Origin: Photobacterium marinum
GTDB taxonomy: Bacteria > Pseudomonadota > Gammaproteobacteria > Enterobacterales > Vibrionaceae
Length of the DNA: 64,000 nt
Direction of reading: 5' to 3'
NCBI RefSeq assembly: GCF_000331515.1
Contig: NZ_AMZO01000002.1
Location: 401,976-465,975 of the forward strand
The notes beneath the pieces are model-generated. The model was not told the origin of the DNA, made no database searches, and was given only the letters and a program-made list of their open reading frames with translations. Of the stretch, positions 42,527-53,556 are shown one piece after another. The first letter of the stretch is position 1; every line of letters starts with the position of its first letter. The translations under genes were made by a program, and so were the position numbers.

Positions 42527-45481
42527 GTGATGAAAAAAACAATAGAACAAGCATTACAGAACCTCCATGGAAACCAGTTGTTTGATGAAATCACTCACAT
42601 CCTGTCTGAGCATCTTTCGCCGTCGCAATGCTTTGTAGCTTATTTCGATGAGTCCAGGCAATATGCACATACGCTGTCTTTTCGAGAAAATGGCGAGAAA
42701 AAAGAGAATTTTACTTACCCGCTTTCTGGCACTCCTTGTGAACATGTAAAAGAAAAAAGTCAGTTTTGCTTTTATCCTCAAGATGTTAAAACACTATTTC
42801 CCCATGTGATGACATTTCTGAATATATCAATTGAAGGGTATGTCGGTCTGCCTGTATTCGGACATAGCGAAGAGCCGGTGGGTATTGTGGTATGTCTGTT
42901 TGATCAAGTTTACGATCACTTTGAAGACACACAAAAATGCTATGAAAAGCTCTGTCATTTACTCGGTGCTGAACTTAAGTTCTCAGCGCTTCAGTCTAAG
43001 CAAGAGAAACTATTATGGGAGCTTGAAGAGGGACAGCGGGTTGCCAAAGTGGGCAGTTGGTATTGGGATTTAACGACTGACATTATTACATGGAGTCAGG
43101 AGGTCTATCGAATTTATGGTATTGATGACTCTTCAATTACTCCATCCATCGACTTTCTATCTAAGCTGATCCATCCAGAAGACAGAGACTGGGTTCTGTC
43201 ATCACTCTATGGCTCCATTGAATCAGACGATGTAACATATAATCTTGTTCATCGGGCATTATTGTCGGATGGTTCAACCAAGTATTTGCGAAAGCGTGCT
43301 GATGTCACCCGAGATAGAAATGGTAACCCGTTACAAATGCGGGGAACCGTTCATGATGTCACTGATGTTTACCAGATATCAGCCAAGTTAACGCGAGCAT
43401 CTAACAAGCTGAACACCACCTTTAATTCAGTTGAAGAAGGGATCTGGGAATACGATTTGGTGACCGGGGAGTTTTTTACCTCACCAAAGTTCTGGAGCAT
43501 CCTTGATCGAGAAAAGCCTTGCAGGGGGAATGACTTTTCAGACTGGATAGACTGTATTCATCCTGAAGATCGCATTGAAGGGATGAACTTCTTCCATAAC
43601 TTTATTGAGCAAAACCAGAATCGGGTATTTCAGTTTGAATTCCGTCTGAATCTCAAAAAACAGGAAGATGAAACAGAGCACCACGAACGGTGGTTTAAGC
43701 TCAAAGGCAATATTATTGCTAAAAATGCAGACGGAAAACCCGCTCGTGTGGCTGGCATTCAGCGCGACATAACGAACAGCGTGGAGGCTAAACGTCAGCT
43801 TAACCGCGCACAAGTGGTTTTTGATAACACCTCTGAATGTATTCTTATTACCGACAAACATAATCGCATTATTTCGGTCAATCGGGCATTTGAGCAAACC
43901 ACTGGTTATCGTGAAAAAGAGCTGCTAGGCCTGACGCCGAAAGTTCTTTCCTCCGGTATCCATGATCAAGAATATTATAAGTCGCTATGGTACAGCCTTG
44001 AGACCAAAGGGCATTGGAAAGGTGAAGTCTGGAACAAGCGAAAAAATGGCGAAATGTACCCGGAAGAGATGTCGATCAATGTCATCCGTGACAGCAATGA
44101 TGAAATCGTCAACTATGTCGCTGTATTCAGGGATATTAGTCACTGGAAGCAGGCTGAAGAGCAACTGACCTTCTTTGCCTTCTATGATCCGTTAACCGGA
44201 TTAGTTAACCGTCGAAGTTTTGTTCATCGGGTCGAACAGCATATTAATATGGTGCAGAAGGAAAATTCAGTTTTCTCTTTGTTGTTTATTGATATGGATG
44301 ATTTTAAATCGGTTAATGACCTTTATGGTCACGACTTTGGGGATAGGCTGCTGACCCAAATAGCTGAACGATTAAAATCCATTTTTGAGGAAAAAGATAA
44401 TATTTGTCGCTATGGTGGCGATGAATTCTGTATTCTCTTGCCGAACCTGACTGCGGCTGATGCACGAGAAAAAGCGCAGGAAATTGTCTCCGTTATTTCA
44501 CAGCCGTTGGAAATCGATGGAGTTGTCATTAATACCACGGTAAGTATCGGCATCTCAGCTTTTCCCGAAAGTGGCCTAACGCATCATGCTCTGCTGAAGA
44601 ATGCTGACTACGCTATGTACTATATGAAAGGGCAGGGACGTAACGGTGTATGCGAGTATGACGGTAAACTTCAGTCTGAATACATCCAAAAGCTGAAGTT
44701 GCGTGATAGGTTGAAAAACGCAATCGCTGAGGGCTCACTGACTGTTAATTATCAACCGATAGTGCATGCACAGACCGGTCAGGTTAATAAGTTTGAAGCC
44801 TTGGTTCGCTGGAAAGATGAGGTTTATGGTGATATTCCGCCGAGTCGTTTTATTCCGATTGCCGAGAAGTATGGCTTGATTAAGCCGGTTGGCTCATTTG
44901 TTCTGCATCAGGCTTGTCGCGATCTTAAAGCGCTTCATGATGCCGGTTATACCAATGTTAGTTTTTCGATCAACCGCTCGGTAAAAGAGTTCATTAATCA
45001 CAATGATGACCCGGCAATCTGGGAGATCACTCAGCAATATGGCTTGCCTGATAAATCTATTATCATCGAAATCACAGAGTCGACGGCATCGAAGGAAAGT
45101 AGTGATATTCAAAGCTTGTTGGGCTTTTTTAAAAAGCGCCAGATGCAGGTTGCGCTTGATGATTTTGGTACTGGTTATTCTTCATTAAGCGCGGTGGTCG
45201 ATTTACGGCCGGATATCATCAAGATCGATCGTGGGTTTATAAAAGAAATCTGCCGCAGCCAGGACAGCCTGACACTGGTGTCTCTGATTATCGATCTCAG
45301 TCATAAGCTGGGGATCAAGGTGATAGCTGAAGGGGTAGAAACCGAAGCTCAACTTCATATCTTACAAAAATTACAATGTAAGTATGTTCAGGGCTTTTAC
45401 TTCAGTAAGGCACTGCCTTTCGACCAGTGTCTTACTTATTTATCTCAGTCTTATCGGCATTCGGAAGTACCGGTTTTCTAG
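42527..45481 (+). CDS. GAF-PAS-GGDEF-EAL c-di-GMP signalling protein
   Basis: 984 residues, soluble. GAF-like N-terminus (15-150), three PAS/PAC units (about 165-285, 295-430, 435-550), then GGDEF (555-715) with intact YGGDEFC near 630 but no RxxD inhibitory site, and EAL (735-980). The EAL active site looks complete: FEALVRW, IEITEST, LDDFGTGYSSL, KIDRGFI, AEGVETEAQ and VQGFYFSKALP. It may make or break c-di-GMP, with PAS-sensed signals deciding; phosphodiesterase activity is well supported. GTG 42527 or the next codon ATG 42530 is the start; neither has a strong ribosome site. Monocistronic. Confidence 0.92.
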   Translation: MMKKTIEQALQNLHGNQLFDEITHILSEHLSPSQCFVAYFDESRQYAHTLSFRENGEKKENFTYPLSGTPCEHVKEKSQFCFYPQDVKTLFPHVMTFLNISIEGYVGLPVFGHSEEPVGIVVCLFDQVYDHFEDTQKCYEKLCHLLGAELKFSALQSKQEKLLWELEEGQRVAKVGSWYWDLTTDIITWSQEVYRIYGIDDSSITPSIDFLSKLIHPEDRDWVLSSLYGSIESDDVTYNLVHRALLSDGSTKYLRKRADVTRDRNGNPLQMRGTVHDVTDVYQISAKLTRASNKLNTTFNSVEEGIWEYDLVTGEFFTSPKFWSILDREKPCRGNDFSDWIDCIHPEDRIEGMNFFHNFIEQNQNRVFQFEFRLNLKKQEDETEHHERWFKLKGNIIAKNADGKPARVAGIQRDITNSVEAKRQLNRAQVVFDNTSECILITDKHNRIISVNRAFEQTTGYREKELLGLTPKVLSSGIHDQEYYKSLWYSLETKGHWKGEVWNKRKNGEMYPEEMSINVIRDSNDEIVNYVAVFRDISHWKQAEEQLTFFAFYDPLTGLVNRRSFVHRVEQHINMVQKENSVFSLLFIDMDDFKSVNDLYGHDFGDRLLTQIAERLKSIFEEKDNICRYGGDEFCILLPNLTAADAREKAQEIVSVISQPLEIDGVVINTTVSIGISAFPESGLTHHALLKNADYAMYYMKGQGRNGVCEYDGKLQSEYIQKLKLRDRLKNAIAEGSLTVNYQPIVHAQTGQVNKFEALVRWKDEVYGDIPPSRFIPIAEKYGLIKPVGSFVLHQACRDLKALHDAGYTNVSFSINRSVKEFINHNDDPAIWEITQQYGLPDKSIIIEITESTASKESSDIQSLLGFFKKRQMQVALDDFGTGYSSLSAVVDLRPDIIKIDRGFIKEICRSQDSLTLVSLIIDLSHKLGIKVIAEGVETEAQLHILQKLQCKYVQGFYFSKALPFDQCLTYLSQSYRHSEVPVF

Positions 45482-45498
45482 GCCTGTTCACTTTATAT

Positions 45499-45534
45499 AG
45501 AGGGAGCCGATATTACAGGTTCCCTCTCATTTTC
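45499..45534 (+). terminator. Terminator after the GGDEF-EAL gene
   Basis: AGAGGGAGCC/GGTTCCCTCT, ten pairs including one G-U, then CATTTTC. Confidence 0.75.
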
Positions 45535-45636
45535 ATACATCCCCGCCGTCTGTTAGAAAATTGCTTCGACGTTATATACTTCTGCTTGTTATCATTATCG
45601 GATCTATCAGTTGGTAACGGTGGGATAAAGGGCTAT

Positions 45637-46293
45637 ATGCAGGCAATTTGTTTTGATTTTGACGGAACTTTGGTCGATTCCGAGGTGTTCCACGCACAGA
45701 ATTGGTCAGATTATTTGGCTGGTCATGAAGTTGATATGTCATCAGAGGTATTTTTGCGTGATTACGCTGGTGTGACTTGGATTAAAGTTGCACAGGATCT
45801 GAAAAGCCGCTTTTTTCTCAAGCCTGACATTGAAGAGATTCTAGAGCAAATGGTTGCCATTACCCATGATGCTCTGATGAAAGGTACAATCCCTGCAAAA
45901 GCTGGTGTTGATGAAATGCTACGTGAGTTCCATGGCAACTTGCCATTGGCAGTTGTGACCGGTGCTCCGCGTGATTATGTTGAAGGTATTTTGCAGCGTC
46001 ATGGCTGGCTCGAATTGTTTGATCACGTTTTTTGTGGTGAAGATGTTGAGAATAATAAGCCTGAGCCGGATATCTATGAACTGGCTTGTAAGACGCTGGG
46101 CTATTGTTCTTCACGAGTAATTGCTATTGAAGACAGCCTGACGGGCTTACAGTCAGCATCGTCAGCTGGTTTGAAGGTCGTTTTAGTTAATGATATTCAG
46201 AATGACTGGCGTATCACTCCTGACTATCATTTTTCAACAATACAGGATGCCCGTCCGGTGGTGGCTGGTTTACTGAACCCTGAGCAGAACTAA
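45637..46293 (+). CDS. HAD-superfamily hydrolase (beta-phosphoglucomutase-like)
   Basis: 218 residues. HAD motifs: DFDGTLVDSE (I), VVTGAPRDY (II), KPEPDIY (III) and IEDSLTG (IV), with a helical subclass-I cap between residues 15 and 85. The frame begins far upstream (45427), but the upstream part overlaps the preceding terminator, and ATG 45637 has AAAGGG before it. It probably dephosphorylates a small sugar phosphate or similar metabolite; substrate not predictable. The next gene is 58 bases away on the same strand. Confidence 0.88.
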   Translation: MQAICFDFDGTLVDSEVFHAQNWSDYLAGHEVDMSSEVFLRDYAGVTWIKVAQDLKSRFFLKPDIEEILEQMVAITHDALMKGTIPAKAGVDEMLREFHGNLPLAVVTGAPRDYVEGILQRHGWLELFDHVFCGEDVENNKPEPDIYELACKTLGYCSSRVIAIEDSLTGLQSASSAGLKVVLVNDIQNDWRITPDYHFSTIQDARPVVAGLLNPEQN

Positions 46294-46351
46294 GTACATT
46301 ACTTTCCATCCAATATAACATTGGGTTGAGGCAAGACTTAAAGGCAGAATT

Positions 46352-46618
46352 ATGCAAAACGAAGAGATTATGACCGGTGAAATGCTGGTGGAAACAGTAG
46401 AAAACCAGCTGGCAGAAGGCAATCCGCTGAAAGTGAAAGAGACGCTGATGCGCTTGATGATGACAGGTACGCCACGAGAAGAAGCGATTCAGATGATTGC
46501 TTGTGCACTGTCGGTTGAAGTTTTCGATGTCGTGAAAAATGAAGGTACATTTAATCTTAAGCGCTATAGTGAAAACTTGGATTCTCTCCCGGATATGCCG
46601 TGGGAGTATGAGGACTAA
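46352..46618 (+). CDS. Conserved-looking small acidic protein, function unknown
   Basis: 88 residues, acidic and predicted mostly helical (TGEMLVETVENQLAEGNPLKVKETLMRLMMTG), with an aromatic acidic end (LPDMPWEYED). No signal peptide, membrane segment or cysteine cluster. It follows the HAD gene by 58 bases and ends at a strong terminator, so the two may be co-transcribed. I do not recognise the family. Confidence 0.75.
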   Translation: MQNEEIMTGEMLVETVENQLAEGNPLKVKETLMRLMMTGTPREEAIQMIACALSVEVFDVVKNEGTFNLKRYSENLDSLPDMPWEYED

Positions 46619-46639
46619 CCTCCTGGTTTATTAATCAAT

Positions 46640-46664
46640 AAAGCCGCGAAAGCGGCTTTTTTTG
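46640..46664 (+). terminator. Terminator after the small acidic protein
   Basis: AAAGCCGC/GCGGCTTT, GAAA loop, seven T. Confidence 0.95.
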
Positions 46665-47113
46665 TGCCGTATATTTCTATTGTTGTAAGCATCAAGTCAG
46701 TGGATGTTTGATTAATGTATCGATTGTTATCATTGATGGAAAAGAAAGTTACTCTGCCAGATAGACTTTTCTGCTGCTAAATGTAAAAAAGATCTTATTT
46801 ATCCTGCATTGAGCATTTAAAACTCTCCTTAACTCATTGTTTTTAACCAGTATGTCACAGCGGTTAATGCTGATATGTCATCGCAAAATGCTATTTAAGT
46901 CTAGTTTTGCCGCTAATGGTGGATAACCAGACTGGTTATATTGCTTATTGCGAATTTTTCGTATGTGAGCTGAGTCAAAAACGGTTAATTGTGCTGTGGC
47001 AGTAGAAAACACCAGATTCATTTGTTGTTATTTGGTTAAAATTCAGTGGCACATTTCAGGCTTTTTTATTTATTGTTTACATATCTTTTAACGAAGGCAG
47101 CAAGGATACGAAG
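46665..47113. other. Upstream region of ald
   Basis: About 450 AT-rich bases without a supported gene, presumably the ald control region. No operator was recognised with confidence. Confidence 0.55.
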
Positions 47114-48229
47114 ATGATTATTGGTGTACCGAAGGAAATCAAAGTTCATGAATACCGTGTAGGTATGGTGCCGGCTTCTGTCAGTGAAGCTGTAGCGCAT
47201 GGCCATCGCGTTTATGTTGAAACCCAAGCAGGGGCCGGTATCGGTTTCAGTGATCAGGACTACATTGATGCAGGTGCTCAAATTCTGCCAACAGCGGAAG
47301 ATGTATTCGCTGAATCTGAAATGATCGTAAAGGTTAAGGAGCCGCAGGCTATTGAGCGTGCAATGCTTCGGGAAGGCCAGATCTTGTTTACTTATCTTCA
47401 CCTTGCTCCGGACCCGGAACAAACGATTGATTTGATCAACAGTAAAGCTGTTTGTATTGCTTACGAAACAGTAACTGATGATTTTGGTCGCTTGCCTCTA
47501 TTGGCACCTATGTCTGAAGTTGCTGGTCGCATGTCTGTTCAGGCTGGTGCTTTTGCCCTTGAAAAATCCAAAGGCGGTCGAGGAATGCTATTGGCTGGCG
47601 TCCCAGGGGTTGAGCCAGCTAAAGTGGTCGTCATCGGTGGTGGTGTAGTGGGTGCCAACGCTGCACAAATGGCCGTAGGATTGCGTGCCAATGTCGTTGT
47701 GCTGGATCGCAACATTGACGTTCTCCGCAAGCTAGATGCGCAATTTGCTGGTGATGTTCAATGTGTCTTCTCCACTAAAGATGCGATTGAAAAGCACGTC
47801 CTGGAAGCGGATCTGGTTATTGGTGGTGTGCTGGTGGCTGGTGCGGCTGCACCTAAGCTGGTAACTGCTGAAATGATTAAGAATATGAAGCCGGGTTCAG
47901 CAATTGTTGATGTGGCAATTGACCAGGGCGGCTGTGTTGAGACATCACATGCAACTACGCATAGTGAGCCGACTTATATTGTTGATGATGTTGTTCACTA
48001 CTGTGTTGCTAACATGCCTGGCGCAGTGGCTCGAACCTCAACGTTTGCACTGAATAATGTCACACTCCCTTACATCCTGAAGCTGGCAGATAAAGGCTAT
48101 AAAGCTGCCCTGCAAGAAGATAAGCATTTGCTTAATGGCCTGAACGTTTATCGCGGTAAGATTACCTGCGAAGAAGTTTCTACTGCTCTGGATTTACCAT
48201 ACGTATCAGCGGAAGAGGCGCTGGTTTAA
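47114..48229 (+). CDS. ald: Alanine dehydrogenase
   Basis: 371 residues, the family length. It interconverts L-alanine and pyruvate plus ammonia with NAD in the cytosol. Motifs: MIIGVPKEIKVHEYRVGMVP at the N-terminus, VKVKEPQ with the catalytic Lys, FTYLHLAPD with the catalytic His, the Rossmann motif VVIGGGVVGANAAQMA, and YCVANMPGAVARTST. AAGGA lies upstream of the ATG. Single gene with its own terminator. Confidence 0.97.
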   Translation: MIIGVPKEIKVHEYRVGMVPASVSEAVAHGHRVYVETQAGAGIGFSDQDYIDAGAQILPTAEDVFAESEMIVKVKEPQAIERAMLREGQILFTYLHLAPDPEQTIDLINSKAVCIAYETVTDDFGRLPLLAPMSEVAGRMSVQAGAFALEKSKGGRGMLLAGVPGVEPAKVVVIGGGVVGANAAQMAVGLRANVVVLDRNIDVLRKLDAQFAGDVQCVFSTKDAIEKHVLEADLVIGGVLVAGAAAPKLVTAEMIKNMKPGSAIVDVAIDQGGCVETSHATTHSEPTYIVDDVVHYCVANMPGAVARTSTFALNNVTLPYILKLADKGYKAALQEDKHLLNGLNVYRGKITCEEVSTALDLPYVSAEEALV

Positions 48230-48244
48230 TTACCTTCCTCATCT

Positions 48245-48273
48245 AAAATCCCTGCTCATGCAGGGATTTTTTG
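48245..48273 (+). terminator. Terminator after ald
   Basis: ATCCCTGC/GCAGGGAT, loop TCAT, then six T and G. Confidence 0.93.
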
Positions 48274-49032
48274 TTTTATTGTGTTGCATACCCACCAATG
48301 ATGTTCGGACATTTGTCGTTGCTGTTTTTCGTCCTGTAGTCAGTGCTGTAACTAGTTGTATAGCCAGATCCAAGTTTATCGATATTGATCATCTGATTTA
48401 TTATGTACTTTCGGACGTGGTAGGACATGTCTTATTTAAGCAAGTGGGCAATGCAAGCCCCCGTTTGCTACAACACGCTTGAAATGACAGCATCTATTGT
48501 TTAGCTGAATATAAAAATTCAACCACTAGATGGTATGTGAAAATAATATTTGTGTTTTTTTTGTGGTACTTATTTGTTTATGTGAAAACAAAAAGATTAA
48601 AGCACATTATATGCTGATGATATTTTAAAGGTTAATTTAATTTTTAGTTTTAATTATTTGTGGTGTTTTTCTTTTGCTCTGAGGATGAATGTATGCGAGT
48701 TATTTTATGTCGGTTATTACTGTTATTGATTTAGGTGTTGCTGACACTAAAAATTAGAAATATTACCAGTTGATTTTTAAGCCGTATTTTTAAATGTAGG
48801 GATTTAATGCTTTTAAATTGGTCGTTCCTTAAGCTTTTATTAAGCTGGAATTAGCTACTTTAGTATCAACTTCACTGCTGTTGGTTTTCTGGTTTATGTG
48901 CGGATATATGATGAGCCGGAAAGAAATGATTTCATTGAAAGCAACGCAGGCATAGTTTGAACCAAATTGTGGTTTGTTTATGTCTGGTTAGAGAGGGGAG
49001 ACCTGAGATGGAAAGTTTAAGCAAAACAGCCA
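48274..49032. other. AT-rich interval without a supported gene
   Basis: A 74-codon frame covers 48258-48482, but it begins inside the ald terminator and has no ribosome site; it could be debris of an older gene. The rest is strongly AT-rich with no structured element of note. Confidence 0.5.
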
Positions 49033-49061
49033 GAGGACATTTAATTGATATAAATGCCCTC
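49033..49061 (-). terminator. Hairpin after the L,D-transpeptidase gene
   Basis: GAGGACATTTA/TAAATGCCCTC, 11 positions with one mismatch. The minus-strand tail is only moderately T-rich. Confidence 0.55.
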
Positions 49062-49073
49062 CAATTGTTGAAA

Positions 49074-49721
49074 TCATGCATAAGCGAAGATGACGCTTCC
49101 ACCTTTGATTGTATCGATGATATCGCGTGCAAGGCTGCGTGGCAGAGCAGGACATCCCCAGCTTCGGCCCAGATAGCCATTACGCTTGATGAATGCTTCT
49201 GACGCATAGTCTGCACCGTGAACAACAATGTAGCGGCGACGAGCATTGTCATTCTTGCCGTGAGTCAGTCCGTCAAGCTTCAGAGAATAGCCATTTCCAC
49301 CGTAGTAAGTTGTATCGGTAAGAAATGTCCCTAAAGAGGTTTGTCGCGAGTTGACCGTGTTCGAGAAACGAGTCGCGACTCGGCCGCCGCTGTTTACACC
49401 ATGTGATACATAAGTGTTGTAAATTAATTTATTGCGCTTCAAATCAATGACAAAAAATCGCTTTTCAGTTGAAGGCTTACTGTAGTCAATAATCGTCAGT
49501 AGCTGTTTTTTCCTTGATTGGGTTTTAAAGTAAGCGTTGTAACCTTTTTTAAATACCTGATAGTCAATGACTCCTTTCAAGTTTGCTTCTTTATATACGT
49601 AATCAATAAGAACATCATGATCTTCAATTTTAGTATATGAATTTTCATGACTATCACTTGCCTGAGCCTTTAAAGGTAACGTGCAAAGTGCGCAGATGAA
49701 TAAAAAGATCGCCTTCTTCAT
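49074..49721 (-). CDS. Exported murein L,D-transpeptidase catalytic-domain protein
   Basis: 215 residues. Signal peptide MKKAIFLFICALCTLPLKAQA. The C-terminal part carries the catalytic HGADYAS and GRSWGCPAL (Cys nucleophile) of the YkuD_2-type family; FVIDLKRNKLIYNTYVSHG is the usual entry strand. Such proteins act in the periplasm on peptidoglycan cross-links or attached proteins. No obvious ribosome site precedes the ATG, but the signal peptide fixes the start. Single gene in a gene-poor stretch. Confidence 0.85.
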   Translation of the reverse strand: MKKAIFLFICALCTLPLKAQASDSHENSYTKIEDHDVLIDYVYKEANLKGVIDYQVFKKGYNAYFKTQSRKKQLLTIIDYSKPSTEKRFFVIDLKRNKLIYNTYVSHGVNSGGRVATRFSNTVNSRQTSLGTFLTDTTYYGGNGYSLKLDGLTHGKNDNARRRYIVVHGADYASEAFIKRNGYLGRSWGCPALPRSLARDIIDTIKGGSVIFAYA

Positions 49722-50475
49722 TGTTGTCGTAGAACACTCTATTGTTGGGTTTATTAGTATGAGGTCGTGACTTTACCACAAACGTTGTGAATTTATAGTG
49801 TCAAAAAACAGCAGGGGATATTAGTGAGAGCAAAATAAAATAAAGTTTAATTAAGGAAGAGGTTGCTAATTTATTTCAATTACAGTGCGTTAATTCGTAA
49901 ATTTACTTTTTTCTGACATTGACTATTAAGGATGAGACAAGTGGATCATATATAAGATAGTCTGTTTTTATATATGTATAATTTATTGATATCAAATATA
50001 AAAGATACAGAAAATAGTAGTAAATGATGAAAAAATAAACTTTTTGCTGTTTGGATAAAAAATGAGCACGGTATCGCATTTTTTTACTCTCAAACACTTG
50101 TTTAAGTCAAAAAAGTAAAACCTGTTTCTTATTGCGGTGGATTGTTGTGGTAGAAGTTATTGAACTTAGGTACTTAATAACTTAATTATCATGCAGTTAA
50201 TAAATGTAAAATGCTTCAGTAAGAGATTATGATTAGGATTTGTTGGTGTTATAAAATTGTGATAAAGCGGCAGGGGTTAGAATTAGACCATATAGATAAC
50301 CAGGTATTTTGATTTAGCTCAGCTCTCTTTGGTCATGTTGAAGTTATTTGGACGTAAAAGCTCAGTGTAAGAAGTAGAGTTTATTTGGAAACAGGCTTCG
50401 CAATGGCCAGCCCCGCCATATTGAGTCAGGGCTGGCATTGAGTTGCCCGAATGCAATTATCCGGCACAGCTTTGC
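49722..50475. other. Gene-poor AT-rich interval between transpeptidase and chitinase genes
   Basis: About 750 bases. A 64-codon minus-strand frame (49903-50097) is low-complexity Tyr/Ile/Phe-rich and unsupported. No stable hairpin was recognised, not even a clear chitinase terminator. Confidence 0.5.
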
Positions 50476-53121
50476 TTATTGCTGTAGATTACCCAATGGT
50501 AGATCAGGTTGTTCAAATTTCAGCGCATAGTCTCTGCCATTGACGTTCACTGTGTAGTTAGCAGGCCCAGAGATTGGCAAGTAGTAAACCATATCCAATT
50601 CATAAGTGCCGCCTGCTGGTAGTGACTTCCAGTTAGGCAGTGTAAATGCCACCCGATGCATCACACCGTCAAGTCCACCAATGTTATTGGCTTTGGTATG
50701 TCCTGAAGCAATCACTTTCAATCCAGCACCAGACTGGTCTTTAGCATTGTCCGGGGTTGAAACCGGAATGTCGAACTGGAATTCCGTACCGCCAGGCAGT
50801 GTCTGACCTGTGTTATTGGTGAAGGTGAGTTTTGGATTGATTGGATAGTTCTGATCACCGACTTTGAAGCCACTGACCGCGACTTTGATATCAAGTGCTT
50901 CGGTTGGAAGTGCTGTAGTCGCAATCTTATTACCGTATGGTGTTGCTGACTTAAATTTGTCGTAGATAGCCTTAGTCATGGTATTACCCATATGGTATTC
51001 ACCATTACCGGATTGACAGGCTTTCTCGGTTAAATCGACAGTGGTACGGTTGCCATTGGCATCCATAACATAACAGTTATAGTCCCCCGCCAGCTCCCAG
51101 AACATGATGCCGCCGATCTCTTTGTCGATGACATAGCTAGCTTTGGTATTGATTGACTCTTTGTCTTCAGTTGACAGGAAGACTTTCTTCTCGGCATTCC
51201 ACAACCATGGTGCAACAGCCACGCTGTCATAATGGCGAGCATAAGTACCGGTCAGTGGAGCTTTGGCTGGATCCAAGCCATAAGCTGCAGTATAGCTACC
51301 GTAAATACCCTGAGCGAGGTTCATGGCATGCCACATTGGGTTAGAGCCTGCCCCCATTTCATCTCCGGCAGCGTTCTTATCGTGCCACAGGTTGTCGATA
51401 CCCATTGCACCAAAGCCGCAATTATTCTTCTGACCTTCACCTGTTCCTGGAGGACACTGAGACTGGTTAGGCAGCGGAGCTTTACCCCACAGCCCGTTTT
51501 CACCACCGCTGACGCCCTGCCAGCCGCGTGTATAGTACGGAACACCGATGTTGATACGGCCTGCTGGCATTGAGCCGCGGAAGTAGTGGTAAGCCCAGTC
51601 AGTGTTCAGGTAACCGATACCGCCATATTGAGGGGTTCCGTAAACATTCCACATTGCCAGTTCAGAGTCTTTACCTGTGTCATATAGCGCCGCATTATGG
51701 CCGACGTGTTCGTTCCATGCACCATGCAGGTCGTAAGACATAATATTGACGTAGTCGAGGTACTTAGTGACATCCATGGTTTCCATGCCACGAAGCAGAT
51801 AACCGGAGGATGGAGCCGCGATTGTCAGCATGTAGTGAATGCCATCCTGAGCACTGGCATGGTCAAGCTTTTCACGCAGTACGCGCATCAGTTCATGATA
51901 AGACTTCATTAGGTGAGGGCGGCGAGGTTCGGCAAAAGCTTTGTCGTCCGGGTTGCCGGCACCAGACATACTGGTTGGATATTCGTAGTCGATATCTAGA
52001 CCATCGAACTTGTACTTACGCATCATTTCTACGGCAGAATCGACGAATTTCTGAATGCCTGCATGGTTAATGCTGCCATCGGCGTTGGTTGTCATGGTGT
52101 AGAAGCCACCGTCAGCGACGCGATTACCATCAGCGCCAAAGTGGCCACCTGTTTCAGCCCAGCCACCGATTGAGATTAGCGTCTTAACACCATGTTTTGC
52201 TTTGGCGGTTGCGAGGGCACCGAAGTGTCCTTTAAAGCCTAGTGCCGGGTCGATTTCGACACCGTTCCATTCCATGCCGACTGCCGGGTTCTTAGGATCA
52301 TTGATATTACCAATATTTACTTTGCCGTCAGCGCCGATGCTGACAAAGGCGTAGTTTATGTGGGTAAGCTGCTCCCATGGAATATCACTGACCAGATAAG
52401 AACTTTGCGGGTCATCTCCTGCACGCCAGCTGGTGAAGTAACCAATGACACGGCGAGGGTGGTCCGCCCCCATGATTTCGCGACCGTCTTCATCGTAAAT
52501 TGAACAATATGGTACGTTTACACCTTCAGTCTGATACAGGCCGTCAGGCCGACAGTTTTTAACAACGGTTCCGCCGTTAACTGTAAGTAGGACTGCTGTT
52601 GAATTTGTGGTTGCACCCTTATCATCTGTTGCACGCGCTACCACTTTCAATGTACCGCCCTGAGAGGCAGTATAGGTTAGAGTGTAAGGCGCTGAAGCTG
52701 CAGTGCCGACCAGAGCACCGTTCACAAGGAAGTCAACTTTAGCGACTTTGCCATCTTTATCAGCCGCAGCTGAAGTGAAAGTGACAGTGCCACCGATATC
52801 AACAGTTGAAACAGAGAGATTAAGATCAACCGTTGGTGGCAGGTTAGAACCGCCTGTGCCGCAGTCATCAATAAAAATCCATTCCTGATGAGGACCTGAA
52901 TGCGTGGCTGGGTTGTTTCCTTTGCTCCACCAGTTTGCTTTGTAGACTTTATTGCCTTCCTGGACCTGGGAGCCACTTGTATACGCTTTACTGCTGTCCC
53001 ATGCATCTATTGTGCTGCAATCCATCGCTGCGTGTGCATTGAAAGCAAGCAGACAGGAAACGGTGAGAGTACTGAGCCTGAATGCATTTTTCATCATCTT
53101 TCCGTGTTTCGATTGAGTCAT
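50476..53121 (-). CDS. Secreted GH18 chitinase with CBM5/12 and Ig-like domains
   Basis: About 881 residues. ATG 53121 ([18 protein letters not shown]) has AAGGA seven bases upstream and opens a signal peptide ending at NAHAA; the longer frame to 53175 is less likely. Domains: chitin-binding CBM5/12 (about 31-87, [16 protein letters not shown] ... NWWSKG), Ig-like (92-183), GH18 barrel (about 210-670) with [11 protein letters not shown] giving the catalytic Glu, and a C-terminal beta domain (720-881). It hydrolyses chitin outside the cell. Monocistronic. No regulator site was recognised. Confidence 0.95.
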   Translation of the reverse strand: MTQSKHGKMMKNAFRLSTLTVSCLLAFNAHAAMDCSTIDAWDSSKAYTSGSQVQEGNKVYKANWWSKGNNPATHSGPHQEWIFIDDCGTGGSNLPPTVDLNLSVSTVDIGGTVTFTSAAADKDGKVAKVDFLVNGALVGTAASAPYTLTYTASQGGTLKVVARATDDKGATTNSTAVLLTVNGGTVVKNCRPDGLYQTEGVNVPYCSIYDEDGREIMGADHPRRVIGYFTSWRAGDDPQSSYLVSDIPWEQLTHINYAFVSIGADGKVNIGNINDPKNPAVGMEWNGVEIDPALGFKGHFGALATAKAKHGVKTLISIGGWAETGGHFGADGNRVADGGFYTMTTNADGSINHAGIQKFVDSAVEMMRKYKFDGLDIDYEYPTSMSGAGNPDDKAFAEPRRPHLMKSYHELMRVLREKLDHASAQDGIHYMLTIAAPSSGYLLRGMETMDVTKYLDYVNIMSYDLHGAWNEHVGHNAALYDTGKDSELAMWNVYGTPQYGGIGYLNTDWAYHYFRGSMPAGRINIGVPYYTRGWQGVSGGENGLWGKAPLPNQSQCPPGTGEGQKNNCGFGAMGIDNLWHDKNAAGDEMGAGSNPMWHAMNLAQGIYGSYTAAYGLDPAKAPLTGTYARHYDSVAVAPWLWNAEKKVFLSTEDKESINTKASYVIDKEIGGIMFWELAGDYNCYVMDANGNRTTVDLTEKACQSGNGEYHMGNTMTKAIYDKFKSATPYGNKIATTALPTEALDIKVAVSGFKVGDQNYPINPKLTFTNNTGQTLPGGTEFQFDIPVSTPDNAKDQSGAGLKVIASGHTKANNIGGLDGVMHRVAFTLPNWKSLPAGGTYELDMVYYLPISGPANYTVNVNGRDYALKFEQPDLPLGNLQQ

Positions 53122-53556
53122 TGGTTCATCCTTAACTAACTGTTTCATCAATTGGTTAGAAATCATAAACGGCATTGTTGCACTTAAAATCCGCCGTAAA
53201 ACAACTATAGAAAAAGAGGAAAAAATAGCAGCTTTATTTGTTGATTTTCACATGTCTCGTCGCAACTGTCTGTTGATTTTGTGAAATTACAAAGTGCTTA
53301 ATTTGCATCGATAATAAAATTATAACGACAGTAGTCGGTTATTTTTATCAGGGGAGGTTATTTATATTAATGAGTAACTTAACAGCATGTGCCTTTACTA
53401 GGCGTTATTAAGTGATTTTTAAAACAGCGTGCGTTTAACCTTATTGTTTGACTTGTTAATAGGGCGCTTGTATAACTGCATGGCATAATATTCAGCTGTG
53501 ATATAGCTGTGGTTTGATGTTTTCAAAACATATACAGGTGTCTGAGTCTGTCTCAA
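53122..53556. other. Divergent interval between chitinase and EAL-like/HDOD genes
   Basis: 435 AT-rich bases carrying both promoters. No operator or small gene could be supported. Confidence 0.6.

Noticed and set aside
48258..48482. 74-codon plus-strand frame after ald
   Set aside because: Starts inside the ald terminator, no ribosome site, no recognisable domain.
48957..49202. 81-codon plus-strand frame
   Set aside because: Its second half is antisense to the catalytic end of the L,D-transpeptidase gene, and its first half spans that gene's terminator.
49903..50097. 64-codon minus-strand frame
   Set aside because: Low-complexity Tyr/Ile/Phe composition expected of AT-rich non-coding DNA.
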